This document shows positions 44,518 through 52,654 of a stretch of 64,000 nucleotides of DNA, one piece after another. The DNA comes from Microbacterium sp. C7(2022). GTDB lineage: Bacteria; Actinomycetota; Actinomycetes; Actinomycetales; Microbacteriaceae. The translations under genes were made by a program, and so were the position numbers. The notes beneath the pieces are model-generated. The model had not been told where the DNA came from. It did not search any database and worked only from the letters and a program-made list of their open reading frames with translations. The first letter of the stretch is position 1, and the number at the start of each line of letters is the position of its first letter. The stretch is taken from assembly GCF_028823665.1 (NCBI RefSeq), contig NZ_JAPEHV010000004.1:363033-427032 (forward strand). The letters run 5' to 3'.

Positions 44518-45405
44518 TCAGCGTGGGAGGGCTGACCCGAGGTGCGGTGACACGGCACCGGCGAATCCGGCCGCGGTGCGCTGCACGGCAGTGAGGGGAT
44601 CGGTCGCCCAGATCTCCTCGTTGAAGATCTCGACCTCGATGTCGCGGTCGTAGCCCGTCTCGATCACGGCGCGAGTGAGCGAGGCGAAGTCGATCACGCC
44701 GTCGCCCGGGTAGTGACGGCTGAGCAGCACGTCGGCGGGCAGCGGAGTCTTCCAGTCGCACACCTGGTAGGTCGCGATGCGCCCTTCGCGGCCGGCGCGC
44801 GCGATCTGGTTCAGCACGTCAGGATCCCACCAGATGTGGAACGTGTCGACGGTCGCGCCCACGACCTCGGGCTCGAAGTCGGCGGCGATGTCGAGCGCCT
44901 GACCGAGCGTCGAGACCACGCAGCGGTCGGACGCGTACATCGGGTGCAGCGGTTCGATCGCCAGCGTCACACCCGCGCTCTTCGCATAGGGGGCGAGCTC
45001 GCCGATCGCATCACGCACACGCGAGCGCGCGCCGACGACGTCGCGGTCGCCTTCGGGCAAACCCCCAGCGACGAGTACGAGGATCGCCGTTGATCCCTCC
45101 GCACCCGCCGCAGCCAACGTTGCGGCCTCATCGATCGCGACCTTGTTGTCGTCGATTGACGCGCGGCGCGCGGGGCCCTCGGGCATCGTGAAGAAGCCTG
45201 AACGGCAGTGCGTGGTGAAGCGCAGGCCCGAATCGGTCAGCATCTTCGCCGCGGTGGCGAGGCCGACTTCTTGTACCGGCTCGCGCCACAGACCGATCGC
45301 CTGCACGCCTGCCTCGGCGGTCACGCGCAGCGCGGTGGCGAGATCGGCGTACTTGATGGTGGCCTGGTTGATCGACAGGCGCGGGTCGACGAAGCCGCCG
45401 GTCAT
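44518..45405 (-). CDS. Sugar phosphate isomerase/epimerase family protein (TIM barrel)
   Basis: 295 residues of the xylose-isomerase-like TIM barrel family. LSINQATIKYADLATALRVTAEAGVQAIGLW opens the barrel in two steps; metal-site acidic and His residues appear in LAIEPLHPMY (Glu), ATVDTFHIWWDPD (Asp/His) and EVEIFNEE (Glu). These enzymes isomerise or epimerise sugars or break 3-keto sugars. Its neighbours, a Gfo/Idh oxidoreductase and a DUF993 aldolase-like protein, are repeatedly found with it in sugar loci. The ATG overlaps the DUF993 stop (ATGA). Substrate unknown. Confidence 0.82.
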   Translation of the reverse strand: MTGGFVDPRLSINQATIKYADLATALRVTAEAGVQAIGLWREPVQEVGLATAAKMLTDSGLRFTTHCRSGFFTMPEGPARRASIDDNKVAIDEAATLAAAGAEGSTAILVLVAGGLPEGDRDVVGARSRVRDAIGELAPYAKSAGVTLAIEPLHPMYASDRCVVSTLGQALDIAADFEPEVVGATVDTFHIWWDPDVLNQIARAGREGRIATYQVCDWKTPLPADVLLSRHYPGDGVIDFASLTRAVIETGYDRDIEVEIFNEEIWATDPLTAVQRTAAGFAGAVSPHLGSALPR

Positions 45406-46619
45406 GACAGCACCCCCGGAACGTCGAGACCGTTGTGCCGCAGCATGCCATGCCAGCGGATCGTCGCCAGCTCGGGGCGCTCGAGCGCGTGAGCGGCGTT
45501 CGCGAGCTCGACGATGCGGGACAGGTGGGGGAGGCTCCGTGCCGAGTGCAGACCGCCGACCATCTGGAACGCATCCTGGTGGCCGTTCAGCCACGACATG
45601 AACGCGACACCGGTCTTGTAGTAGAAGGTCGGCGCGGCGAAGATCTGACGGCTGAGCTCTTCGGTCGGGCCGAGGATCTCGAGGTAGCGCGCCGGGTCAC
45701 CGGCATCCAGAGCCTGAATCGCGGCGGAAGCAGACGTGGTCAACGCCGCGAACGCACCGAGCAGGGCGTCCGAGTGCTGGCGGGGGCTGTCGGGGTTGCG
45801 GTCGGGCTGGATGGCGTCGGGAACGTCTTGCCCGCCAATCAGGCCGACGTAGTTGAAGTCGTCACCCGTGAACATGCGCACACCCTCGGGGAGGCGCTCG
45901 CGCACCGACACCTCGGACGCGGCATCCAGCAAACTCATCTTGACGCCGGCGACCTTGTCGACGTTCTCGTTGATGATCTCAAGCAGAACATCGGATGCCG
46001 CGCGCCAATCGGTCGAGCCGAAGTAGCCCTCGAGCACCGGATCGAACGCGGTGCCGAGCCAGTGGAGGACGACCGGGACGGTGGCGGACTGCAGCACCTC
46101 GCGGTAGACGCGACGATAGTCATCGGCCGACGTGGCGACGCGCGCGAGATGGCGGCTGGCCATGAGAACGGGGCCTGCGCCCTGCTCTTCGGTGAAGTGG
46201 AGCTGCTCCTTATAGGCGTCGATGACCTGCTCGAGCGAGATGTGCTCGTCGTCTACGTGGTCGGTGTTGACTCCCACGACGACCGAGCCGCCCTCTTCGC
46301 GCGCCGTCTGAGCGGAGCGCGAAATGAGCTCGCGGGTGGCCGCGGCATCCAACCCCATATTGCGCTGGGCGGTGTCCATCGCGTCGGCGACGCCGAGCCC
46401 CCACGCGTAGGCGTGGCGACGGAAAGCGAGGGTTGCGTCCCAGTCGACGTCGGCGGGCTGGCCCGGAGTGTTGTCAGCGGTGATCTTCGGAACAACGTGC
46501 GCGGCAGCGTAGGCGACGCGGCTGCGCAGGGAGCCCTCGGGGCGGGTGTACCCGGGCGCCTCGGCGAGGGTGACGGCGGAAAGCTCGCCGGCGGCGGAGA
46601 GGAGAGTGAGGCTCGTCAT
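45402..46619 (-). CDS. DUF993 family protein (dihydrodipicolinate-synthase-like)
   Basis: 405 residues of the DUF993 family, remote relatives of the DHDPS/NAL aldolases. Features include VVVGVNTDHVDDEH near residue 120, PVVLHWLGTAFDPVLEGYFGS near residue 185, and VAGVKMSLLDAASEVSVRERL near residue 225, where the VKMS lysine occupies the place expected for a Schiff base. An aldolase reaction on a keto sugar acid is plausible but not established. A hairpin separates it from the upstream Gfo/Idh gene; the TIM-barrel gene overlaps downstream. Confidence 0.82.
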   Translation of the reverse strand: MTSLTLLSAAGELSAVTLAEAPGYTRPEGSLRSRVAYAAAHVVPKITADNTPGQPADVDWDATLAFRRHAYAWGLGVADAMDTAQRNMGLDAAATRELISRSAQTAREEGGSVVVGVNTDHVDDEHISLEQVIDAYKEQLHFTEEQGAGPVLMASRHLARVATSADDYRRVYREVLQSATVPVVLHWLGTAFDPVLEGYFGSTDWRAASDVLLEIINENVDKVAGVKMSLLDAASEVSVRERLPEGVRMFTGDDFNYVGLIGGQDVPDAIQPDRNPDSPRQHSDALLGAFAALTTSASAAIQALDAGDPARYLEILGPTEELSRQIFAAPTFYYKTGVAFMSWLNGHQDAFQMVGGLHSARSLPHLSRIVELANAAHALERPELATIRWHGMLRHNGLDVPGVLS

Positions 46620-46648
46620 GTCGATTCTCTGGTGTGGCGGATGGGATT

Positions 46649-46684
46649 CCCGCCGGGCGCAGCGTGACGCGTGCGCCCGGCGGG
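46649..46684 (-). terminator. Perfect 13-bp stem hairpin inside the second sugar operon
   Basis: CCCGCCGGGCGCA (46649-46661) and TGCGCCCGGCGGG (46672-46684) pair fully with a 10-base loop, 13 bases after the Gfo/Idh stop and 29 bases before the DUF993 start. No T-run follows; likely an attenuator or an mRNA-stability stem that sets the ratio of the first gene to the rest. Confidence 0.6.
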
Positions 46685-46697
46685 GACGATCAGACGG

Positions 46698-47891
46698 TCA
46701 GTTGAGGTCGAGCGAGGGCAGCTCGACCTTGCGGCCTTCGCGGCTGGACTGCAGGCCGGCCTCGGCCAGCTGCACGCCGCGCGCACCCGCGAGCAGGTCG
46801 AACGCGTACTCGGTACCGAGGACGTACGACTCGAGGAACTCTTCCCACTGCTGGCGGAAGCCGTTCTGGAAGACGTCGTTCGTGGGAACCTCGGCCCAGT
46901 CGGCGTCATAGTCGTGGTTGTCGGCGAGGTCGGGGTTCCAGACCGGCTTCGGCGTCGCGTTGCGGTGCTGGATCTTCGCACCGAACAGGCCAACAACGGC
47001 CGAGCCGTGCGTCCCATCGACGTGGAACTCGACCAGCTCGTCGCGGTTGACGCGGACCGTCCAGCTCGAGTTGATCTGTGCGACAGCGCCGCCCTCGAGC
47101 TCGAAGATGCCGTATGCCGCGTCTTCCGCCGTGGCGGTGTAGGGCTCGTTGTTCTCGTCCCAACGGGTAGGGATGTGAGTGGATGCCTGTGCGTAGACCG
47201 ACTTCACCTCGCCGAACAGGTTCTCGAGCACGTAGTTCCAGTGCGGGAACATGTCGACGATGATGCCGCCGCCGTCTTCGGTGCGGTAGTTCCACGACGG
47301 GCGCTGCGCGGGCTGCCAGTCGCCCTCGAACACCCAGTAGCCGAACTCGCCGCGCACCGAGAGGATGCGGCCGAAGAAGCCCGAGTCGATGAGGCGCTTG
47401 AGCTTCTGCAGACCCGGGAGGTAGAGCTTGTCGTGCACGACGCCGGTCTTGACGCCAGCCTCGCGGGCGAGGCGGGCGAGTTCGAGTGACTCTTCGACCG
47501 ACTCGGCGGTGGGCTTCTCGGTGTAGATCGTCTTGCCGGCGGCGATCGCCTTGCGCAGCGCCGTGGCACGGGCCTTCGTCACGAGGAAGTCGGCGTAGAT
47601 CTCCCACCGGGGATCGGCCAGAGCCGCGTCGAGGTCGGTGGTGTAGTCCTCGATGTCGTGCTTGGCTGCGAGGTCTGCGAGCTTGGCCTCGCTGCGGCCG
47701 ACGAGGAGGGGCTTGACGGTGACCTTCGTGCCGTCGGAAAGCTCGATGCCGCCCTGGTCGCGGATCGCGAGGATCGAACGCACGAGGTGCTGGCGGTATC
47801 CCATACGGCCCGAGACGCCGTTCATGATGATGCCGATCTCGCGAACGGCCGGGCGTGCGTCGGTGGCCTGGGTGAGGGTCGTGTCGGTCAC
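46698..47891 (-). CDS. Gfo/Idh/MocA family oxidoreductase, first gene of the second sugar operon
   Basis: 397 residues. The Rossmann start is atypical (IGIIMNGVSGRMGYRQHLVRS), then TEKPTAES near residue 125, VHDKLYLPGLQKLKRL, and GGGIIVDMFPHWNYVLENL near residue 230, which together mark a specific sugar-dehydrogenase subgroup. NAD-dependent sugar oxidation is expected. The GTG start is at the N-terminal VTDTTLTQA; the long upstream in-frame extension crosses two 51-bp repeats. Two LacI-type operators lie 75-130 bases upstream. Confidence 0.86.
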   Translation of the reverse strand: MTDTTLTQATDARPAVREIGIIMNGVSGRMGYRQHLVRSILAIRDQGGIELSDGTKVTVKPLLVGRSEAKLADLAAKHDIEDYTTDLDAALADPRWEIYADFLVTKARATALRKAIAAGKTIYTEKPTAESVEESLELARLAREAGVKTGVVHDKLYLPGLQKLKRLIDSGFFGRILSVRGEFGYWVFEGDWQPAQRPSWNYRTEDGGGIIVDMFPHWNYVLENLFGEVKSVYAQASTHIPTRWDENNEPYTATAEDAAYGIFELEGGAVAQINSSWTVRVNRDELVEFHVDGTHGSAVVGLFGAKIQHRNATPKPVWNPDLADNHDYDADWAEVPTNDVFQNGFRQQWEEFLESYVLGTEYAFDLLAGARGVQLAEAGLQSSREGRKVELPSLDLN

Positions 47892-47965
47892 GATGGGCCT
47901 GCTTTCTGTGAGGTTCTGCCGCGACGTCGCGGTCGCGGTGTGTCTGCCCGCCGTTCGCTGGGCGG

Positions 47966-47978
47966 GTAAGCGCTTTCC
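47966..47978. promoter_or_regulatory. LacI-type operator 1 of the second sugar operon
   Basis: GTAAGCGCTTTCC, with the palindromic core AAGCGCTT, is 75 bases upstream of the Gfo/Idh start. Confidence 0.6.
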
Positions 47979-48006
47979 AACAGTGTGCCATGGCGCGTGC
48001 GCGTGC

Positions 48007-48019
48007 GCAAGCGTTTTCC
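48007..48019. promoter_or_regulatory. LacI-type operator 2 of the second sugar operon
   Basis: GCAAGCGTTTTCC matches operator 1 at 10 of 13 positions and is 41 bp away (about four helical turns). Confidence 0.55.
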
Positions 48020-48064
48020 GCTGGACGGTGGTTTTCGCGCGTCGGTCCGCCGCGGGCGCCCGGC

Positions 48065-48115
48065 GTTCCGCCCCCAGGATGTGTCGCGGGGCGGTGCGGA
48101 TTCTGGGGGTGGAGC
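48065..48115. repeat. 51-bp inverted-repeat element, family 1 copy 7
   Basis: Starts GTTCCGCCCCCAGGATGTG and ends ATTCTGGGGGTGGAGC; 74 bp before copy 8. Confidence 0.88.
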
Positions 48116-48138
48116 GTGGAGGTGGCTGTGCCGTTGGC

Positions 48139-48189
48139 GTTCCGCCCCCACGAATTGTCGCGGGGCGGTGCGGATTCTGGGGGTGGAGC
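48139..48189. repeat. 51-bp inverted-repeat element, family 1 copy 8
   Basis: Starts GTTCCGCCCCCACGAATTG and ends ATTCTGGGGGTGGAGC. Its right two-thirds are identical to copy 7. Confidence 0.88.
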
Positions 48190-48201
48190 GCAGGCGAGAC
48201 G

Positions 48202-48237
48202 GAAGGCCCGAGCGAAGGCCCAGGCGAAGGCCCGAGT
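48202..48237. repeat. Three tandem 12-bp units
   Basis: GAAGGCCCGAGC, GAAGGCCCAGGC and GAAGGCCCGAGT follow each other directly after repeat copy 8. The rest of the gap to 48324 shows no gene. Confidence 0.7.
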
Positions 48238-48324
48238 GGAGGCGGGAGGGACACCCGGCGCGTGTGGAGAGCATCCGGCGCCGGCCTCGCGGTCGACCCG
48301 GCGAGGGATTCGGCGGCGAAAGAG

Positions 48325-49317
48325 TCAGGCCATCGCTTCGTGAATATCGCGGGCCTTCAACACGCGGTAGGGCGAGACGGGGTGCGTCGCCAAGATTATT
48401 TTTCCCCGAGCGTGCAGTCGACTCAGGTCCTCGTATGCCTCGACGATGTCCCCGAGGGCGTACAGACCTGAAATGAGGAGAACGAAAGCTCGCTGCTCTG
48501 CCAGCCGGGCGAGCCGTTCCAGTTGCGAGGTGCCGTGGGCGACGGAATCTGCATCGTCGGCCAGAAGGCGAAGCTCGACATCCCGCCTGTCCGTGCTTGA
48601 GCGGTATCGATCCGCCGGCACACCGAGACGTTCTGCGGTGTCGCTACCGTCCTTACCGAAGTTGTCGATGAACGCGGTTACTCGTCCGTGGGCGACGCGG
48701 TCGATCCTTTCGGCAAGCCCTTCGCCGTACTTCACGGGAATGATGCCGAGCTGTCGTAGGTAGTCGAAGTTGCGCTCGCCGCACGTACCGATCACGCGCG
48801 CACCTGCATGCTTTGCCAGTTGAGCTTCAATGCTGCCGACACCGCCAGCGGCCGCGGAGATCACGACGGTGTCGTCGGAGCCGATGCGCAGTTCATCGAG
48901 TGTGTCCAGCGCCGTACAACCGGCGAGGTACATGCCCCCAGCCATCTCCCACGAGACGTTTTTGGGCTTGCGCACCAACGCTGCCTGATCGACGACGACG
49001 TGTGTGGCGTGTGCGCCCGTGCGCACATGCCCGATCACGTCTTGCCCTGGTCGAAAAGCCTCGACGCCCGGACCGCATGCCCGGACAATCCCGGCGAAGT
49101 CGCTGCCAGAGCGTCGTGGCCAAGGATCGTCTTGCCAACTGGGCTCATTGCCGTTGCGCAAGAACACCTCCATATGGTTGATCCCGCTGGTAACGACCTC
49201 GACGGCGACTTCACTGGGGCCGGGGCTTCGCAAGGGGCTCTCATGCCTCTGCAGCACGTCCGCGTCACCGTACCGCGTGTATACGAACGCTGCCGTCTGG
49301 GCAGTCTTTGCACTCAT
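48325..49317 (-). CDS. Zinc-free MDR-type NADP-dependent alcohol/quinone oxidoreductase
   Basis: 330 residues of the medium-chain dehydrogenase superfamily, quinone-oxidoreductase branch. GINHMEVFLRNG near residue 48, GSDFAGIVRACGPGVEAFRPGQDV near residues 70-95, and the nucleotide loop SAAAGGVGSIEAQLAKHAGARVIG near residue 155 are visible, without the zinc-binding cysteines. The ATG has GAGGAG just upstream. Codon use is somewhat less GC-rich than that of the neighbours, from here through about 52.4 kb. It stands alone, facing away from the sortase operon. Substrate unknown. Confidence 0.82.
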   Translation of the reverse strand: MSAKTAQTAAFVYTRYGDADVLQRHESPLRSPGPSEVAVEVVTSGINHMEVFLRNGNEPSWQDDPWPRRSGSDFAGIVRACGPGVEAFRPGQDVIGHVRTGAHATHVVVDQAALVRKPKNVSWEMAGGMYLAGCTALDTLDELRIGSDDTVVISAAAGGVGSIEAQLAKHAGARVIGTCGERNFDYLRQLGIIPVKYGEGLAERIDRVAHGRVTAFIDNFGKDGSDTAERLGVPADRYRSSTDRRDVELRLLADDADSVAHGTSQLERLARLAEQRAFVLLISGLYALGDIVEAYEDLSRLHARGKIILATHPVSPYRVLKARDIHEAMA

Positions 49318-49387
49318 GACGTCTCCTCGTTGTTGCGTCGGTTTCTGGCGCACAGGCCCATTGGGTTATTCGCTCCACACCCGCGCT

Positions 49388-49447
49388 TTGGATGCACTCG
49401 GAGGAAAAAACGCGAACTTTGAGGAATGTCGGCTTGAGTGCATCCAA
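49388..49447. repeat. Perfect 12-bp inverted repeat upstream of the sortase operon
   Basis: TTGGATGCACTC (49388-49399) and GAGTGCATCCAA (49436-49447) are exact reverse complements, 36 bases apart, in the 199-base divergent gap between the alcohol dehydrogenase and DUF4397 genes. It could be an operator or a long-loop hairpin. Confidence 0.7.
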
Positions 49448-49516
49448 CGCTGCAGGTCTCGGGGAAAGAACTCACAACGGCGCAATGGTCGCGTCGTCAC
49501 CTACGAGGAGGAACCA

Positions 49517-50347
49517 ATGCGCAAGACAGCAGCAGGACTGGCCATCGGCATGGTGGCCGCATTTGGCGTTGCCCTACCGGCATCCGCCATTTCGGAGAGC
49601 AGTGCAGACGTATTCGTCCTGCACGGCATCCCTGACACCCCGGTGGATGTCTATGTCGACGGCGAACTGACGCTGGATGACTTCCAGCCCGGTGATCTGG
49701 CGGGGCCGCTCGATCTCCCGGCGGGTGACTACGAAGTCGCGTTGACGGCGACGGATGCCGCGGATGACAGTTCGCCTGTATTGGGGCCAGTCACGTTGAG
49801 CGTGGAGGCGAACATGAGCTACACGGCAGTCGCTCACTTGTCTGAGAGCGGAGAGCCGACAGTAACCCCCTTCGTCAACGACATCTCGGCGACGGCCGCA
49901 GGGGAAGGTCGGCTGACAGTTCGACACGTTGCCGCCGCTCCGGCGGTCGACATCCTCGCCGGCGGCGACGCGGTCGTATCGGGACTAGCGAACCCCGAAG
50001 AGGCTTCCCTCGATCTCGCAGCGGGAACGGTCTCGGCCGCTGTGGCGTTGGAGGGAACCACCGACCCCGTTATCGGACCGGCAGATGTCGCCGTCGATGA
50101 AGGCGTGCTCACGATCGCCTACGCGTGGGGCAGTGCCGAGGACGGCAACCTCGATCTCGCGGTTCAGACCATTGACGGACTGCACTCCAGCCCCGACGGC
50201 GTGCCGTCAGGTTCGGCGGGATACCTGGCGGAGCGTGACGCGCAAACGCCCCTGGTGTGGATGCTTGCTGGTTGCACGATCGTGGCAGCGGTCGCCGTCG
50301 GCGCGGCGGCCATGGCTCGTCGCACCGCGGGTAGCGAGCGCGCATGA
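49517..50347 (+). CDS. Secreted DUF4397 domain protein with C-terminal membrane anchor
   Basis: 276 residues. A signal peptide (MRKTAAGLAIGMVAAFGVA, cleavage after ALPASA) is followed by two DUF4397 beta-sandwich units (VFVLHGIPDTPVDVYVDG; LTVRHVAAAPAVDILAGG) and a C-terminal hydrophobic helix (about residues 245-265) ending with RRTAG. No LPxTG sorting motif is visible before that helix. It is probably a cell-envelope protein on the outer face. GAGGAGG precedes the ATG. First gene of a four-gene operon with a sortase, an ECF sigma factor and an anti-sigma factor. Confidence 0.85.
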   Translation: MRKTAAGLAIGMVAAFGVALPASAISESSADVFVLHGIPDTPVDVYVDGELTLDDFQPGDLAGPLDLPAGDYEVALTATDAADDSSPVLGPVTLSVEANMSYTAVAHLSESGEPTVTPFVNDISATAAGEGRLTVRHVAAAPAVDILAGGDAVVSGLANPEEASLDLAAGTVSAAVALEGTTDPVIGPADVAVDEGVLTIAYAWGSAEDGNLDLAVQTIDGLHSSPDGVPSGSAGYLAERDAQTPLVWMLAGCTIVAAVAVGAAAMARRTAGSERA

Positions 50348-51018
50348 TCTCGGGCACACCGCGAGGGTCGATTCCCATGAAACGAAGCCGCACCGCAGCT
50401 TCGACGATGGCGATCGCTCTCGCGGTGTGCCTATCTGCGTGCGCGGCGCCCACCGGTCAGAGCGATGCGCAGTCGCGACCCTCGCCCACGCCTACCGTGA
50501 CTGCTGCTCCCGCCCGCACCCCCGCGGTCGAGGTCCCGGTGACATCGAGCGCGCCCCGAGAGGTGGAGCCCCGGGTCGCTCCCACGAACCTTCTTATCTC
50601 AGATATTTCAGTGGACATGCCGGTCGTTCCCGTGGGCGTTGACGGGGGGTCGCAGATGGAGCTACCCGTCGATCCTGCGATCGCCGGGTGGTATCGATTC
50701 GGGCCGGATGCGAACGCTGACGAGGGTCATATGGTGCTGTCCGCACACGTGGATGCTCCGAATTACCCCATCGGGCCGCTCGCCGGACTGCGCGACCTCG
50801 ACCCGGGCGCGTCCATCGTTGTGGAAGATGAATCCGGCGCGCAGAGGGAGTACCGGGTGGCGTCGGTGACGTATTATCCGAAGACGGATCTTCCTGTTGA
50901 CGAACTCTTCGATCGTGAAGGGGAACACGCTCTCGTGGTCATTACATGCGGGGGGCCCTTCGATTCCTCCACAGGCCGGTATCGAGACAACGTCGTCGTC
51001 GTCGCCGTTGCGGCGTGA
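50344..51018 (+). CDS. Class F sortase with lipoprotein-type signal
   Basis: 224 residues. A signal with a lipobox-like LSACAA (Cys near residue 33) is followed by a Pro/Thr-rich linker (to ~residue 75) and a sortase domain. Catalytic residues are His in MVLSAHVDAP (about residue 134), Cys in VVITCGG (about 201) and Arg in GRYRDN (about 212), the order of class F sortases. It would join surface proteins by transpeptidation outside the membrane. The ATG at 50344 overlaps the DUF4397 stop (ATGA); ATG 50377 (MKRSRTAAS) gives a more ordinary signal peptide and is a real alternative. Confidence 0.85.
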   Translation: MISGTPRGSIPMKRSRTAASTMAIALAVCLSACAAPTGQSDAQSRPSPTPTVTAAPARTPAVEVPVTSSAPREVEPRVAPTNLLISDISVDMPVVPVGVDGGSQMELPVDPAIAGWYRFGPDANADEGHMVLSAHVDAPNYPIGPLAGLRDLDPGASIVVEDESGAQREYRVASVTYYPKTDLPVDELFDREGEHALVVITCGGPFDSSTGRYRDNVVVVAVAA

Positions 51019-51039
51019 TAGTCGGCTGAGGAGGATGAA

Positions 51040-51594
51040 GTGAGCGAAGCAGTCGACGAGAAAGCGTTGGACGCGCGGTTCATCGACGGCGACGAGCGCG
51101 CGCTCGAAGAGGTATACCGGCGGTGGTCGCCGGTGGTGTTCACTCTCGCTTTGCGCTCACTCGGTGACCGTGCCGACGCGGAAGACGTCACCCAACGTAC
51201 GTTCGTGTCGGCGTGGACCTCGCGCGAGTCCTTCGACCCGAGTAAGGCAAAGCTGTCGACCTGGCTGGTGGCGATCGCCCGTCGTCGTGTGGCCGACGCT
51301 CATGAATCTCGCGCTCGAGTGATCGCAGTCCAACAGGAAGCGATGCGATTGACACGACCGGACGATCTCGTGCGAGAACCACCAGACTTGGCAGAATCCA
51401 TTCTGGTGGCCAACGAGATCGAGCAGCTCGAGCCTGATGCGCAGAACGTTGTGCGCCTCGCTTTCTTCGACGATCTGACTCATGCACAGATCTCCGAGAG
51501 GCTCGGAATGCCGCTCGGCACGGTGAAGAGTCATATTCGAAGAAGTCTCGGGCGAATGCGCGAACGATTGGAGGTGAACGATGTCGCATCTTGA
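51040..51594 (+). CDS. ECF-type RNA polymerase sigma factor
   Basis: 184 residues. Region 2 spans about residues 20-90 (ALRSLGDRADAEDVTQRTFVSAWTSRE split by the core helix; DAEDVTQ is the classic region 2.2 motif), and region 4 about residues 125-175 with the helix-turn-helix LTHAQISERLGMPLGTVKSHIRRSL. GAGGAGGA lies before the GTG start. Its 3' end overlaps the anti-sigma gene by 14 bases, so both are made in a fixed ratio. It probably responds to an envelope signal and directs its own operon. Confidence 0.9.
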   Translation: MSEAVDEKALDARFIDGDERALEEVYRRWSPVVFTLALRSLGDRADAEDVTQRTFVSAWTSRESFDPSKAKLSTWLVAIARRRVADAHESRARVIAVQQEAMRLTRPDDLVREPPDLAESILVANEIEQLEPDAQNVVRLAFFDDLTHAQISERLGMPLGTVKSHIRRSLGRMRERLEVNDVAS

Positions 51595-52390
51595 ACAAGA
51601 CCAATTAGCGCTGCTCGCGCTCGGCGAGCCTGTTGCTTCGATGTCAGACTGCGCGCACCTTTCGTCGTGTGCGGAGTGTAAAACGGACCTTCGCGCGTTG
51701 AGTCGGGCGGTAGGAGTGGCGCGCTCGACACTGGCTGACGACAAGCTTGAGAGCCCACCCGAGCGAGTCTGGGCCGGGATCGCAGAGGAACTCAACCTTT
51801 CTATACGCGGCGATGCGAGCGACGAGGGGTTAAAGGACGAAAACACCCCTTCAGGCCATGCGTCCCCCGACGAGGGTGATCGTGATGTGGCTCACGATGA
51901 GGTCGCGGGGGAATCGGATGCCACGCCCCGAACACGTCGCGATCACGCTGCGCGACGGCCGCGCGGTCGATGGCTGTGGGCCCTTGCGGCGTCACTCGTG
52001 GTTGTCGCCGGTGTCGGTTGGGGCGCGGGGGCGCTCTTGCCCACCCCGCCCACCTCGATTGCTCAGGCAGTGCTCGATCCTTTCCCGGACCACCCCGGAG
52101 CAACAGGGACAGCAGACGTCGAAGAGGATGAAGAAGGTTCGCGGCGACTGGTCGTGACGGTTGGAGCGGACGCGCGGCCGGACACTTACCGCGAAGTGTG
52201 GCTGATTCGAAACGATGCCGGTGCGCTGATCAGCTTGGGTGTGTTGGACGGCGATTCGGGGACGTTCGTGATTCCGGACGGCCTTGATCTCGAGGAGTAC
52301 AACTTGGTGGACGTTTCGGTCGAGCCCATCGACGGCGATCCCGCGCACTCCGGGGACTCGATTGTCCGAGGGCAGCTCTCCCAGGCCTGA
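51581..52390 (+). CDS. Membrane anti-sigma factor with zinc-binding motif
   Basis: 269 residues. The cytoplasmic N-terminus carries a zinc anti-sigma motif (CAHLSSCAECKTDL: H-x3-C-x2-C, residues ~26-33), a charged linker follows, and one transmembrane helix (about residues 130-152, WLWALAASLVVVAGVGWGAG). The outer part is a beta domain of the RskA type (TYREVWLIRNDAGALISLGVLDG). It should hold the ECF sigma factor at the membrane until a signal triggers release, usually by regulated proteolysis. No peptidase gene is adjacent. Confidence 0.87.
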   Translation: MSHLEQDQLALLALGEPVASMSDCAHLSSCAECKTDLRALSRAVGVARSTLADDKLESPPERVWAGIAEELNLSIRGDASDEGLKDENTPSGHASPDEGDRDVAHDEVAGESDATPRTRRDHAARRPRGRWLWALAASLVVVAGVGWGAGALLPTPPTSIAQAVLDPFPDHPGATGTADVEEDEEGSRRLVVTVGADARPDTYREVWLIRNDAGALISLGVLDGDSGTFVIPDGLDLEEYNLVDVSVEPIDGDPAHSGDSIVRGQLSQA

Positions 52391-52440
52391 CACTGGCGCG
52401 CCGCTTGGCGCCTGGCGCCACCTAGCGCCCTGCCACCCTC

Positions 52441-52491
52441 ATTCCGCCCCCAAGATCTGCGGCCGCCAGGCGCAGATCTTGGGGGCGGAGC
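52441..52491. repeat. 51-bp inverted-repeat element, family 1 copy 9
   Basis: The most symmetrical copy: TCCGCCCCCAAGATCTGCG and its exact reverse complement flank a 10-base centre (19-bp perfect arms). It starts 51 bases after the anti-sigma stop and could act as a terminator. Confidence 0.9.
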
Positions 52492-52513
52492 TTGAGGCGG
52501 GTTAGCCGTCGGC

Positions 52514-52564
52514 GCTCCGCCCCCAGGATGTGTCGTGCGGGCGTGCGGATTCTGGGGGTGGAAG
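52514..52564. repeat. 51-bp inverted-repeat element, family 1 copy 10
   Basis: Starts GCTCCGCCCCCAGGATGTG; 73 bp after copy 9. Its last bases (GGAAG) depart from the consensus GGAGC. A degenerate GTTCGGGGGTGGTG repeat follows to about 52632. Confidence 0.85.
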
Positions 52565-52654
52565 TTCGGGGGTGGTGGCGCGGCGGAAGTGCGGGGGTGG
52601 TGGTCCGGCGCAGGTTCGGGGGTGGTGCGGGTGCGAGGAACGTGAGGGTCGCGC

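Noticed and set aside
46698..52390. Recent transfer of the sortase/sigma segment because of its lower GC content
   Set aside because: The composition shift at about 48.3-52.4 kb is slight by eye and no mobile element or attachment site flanks it, so I do not claim transfer.
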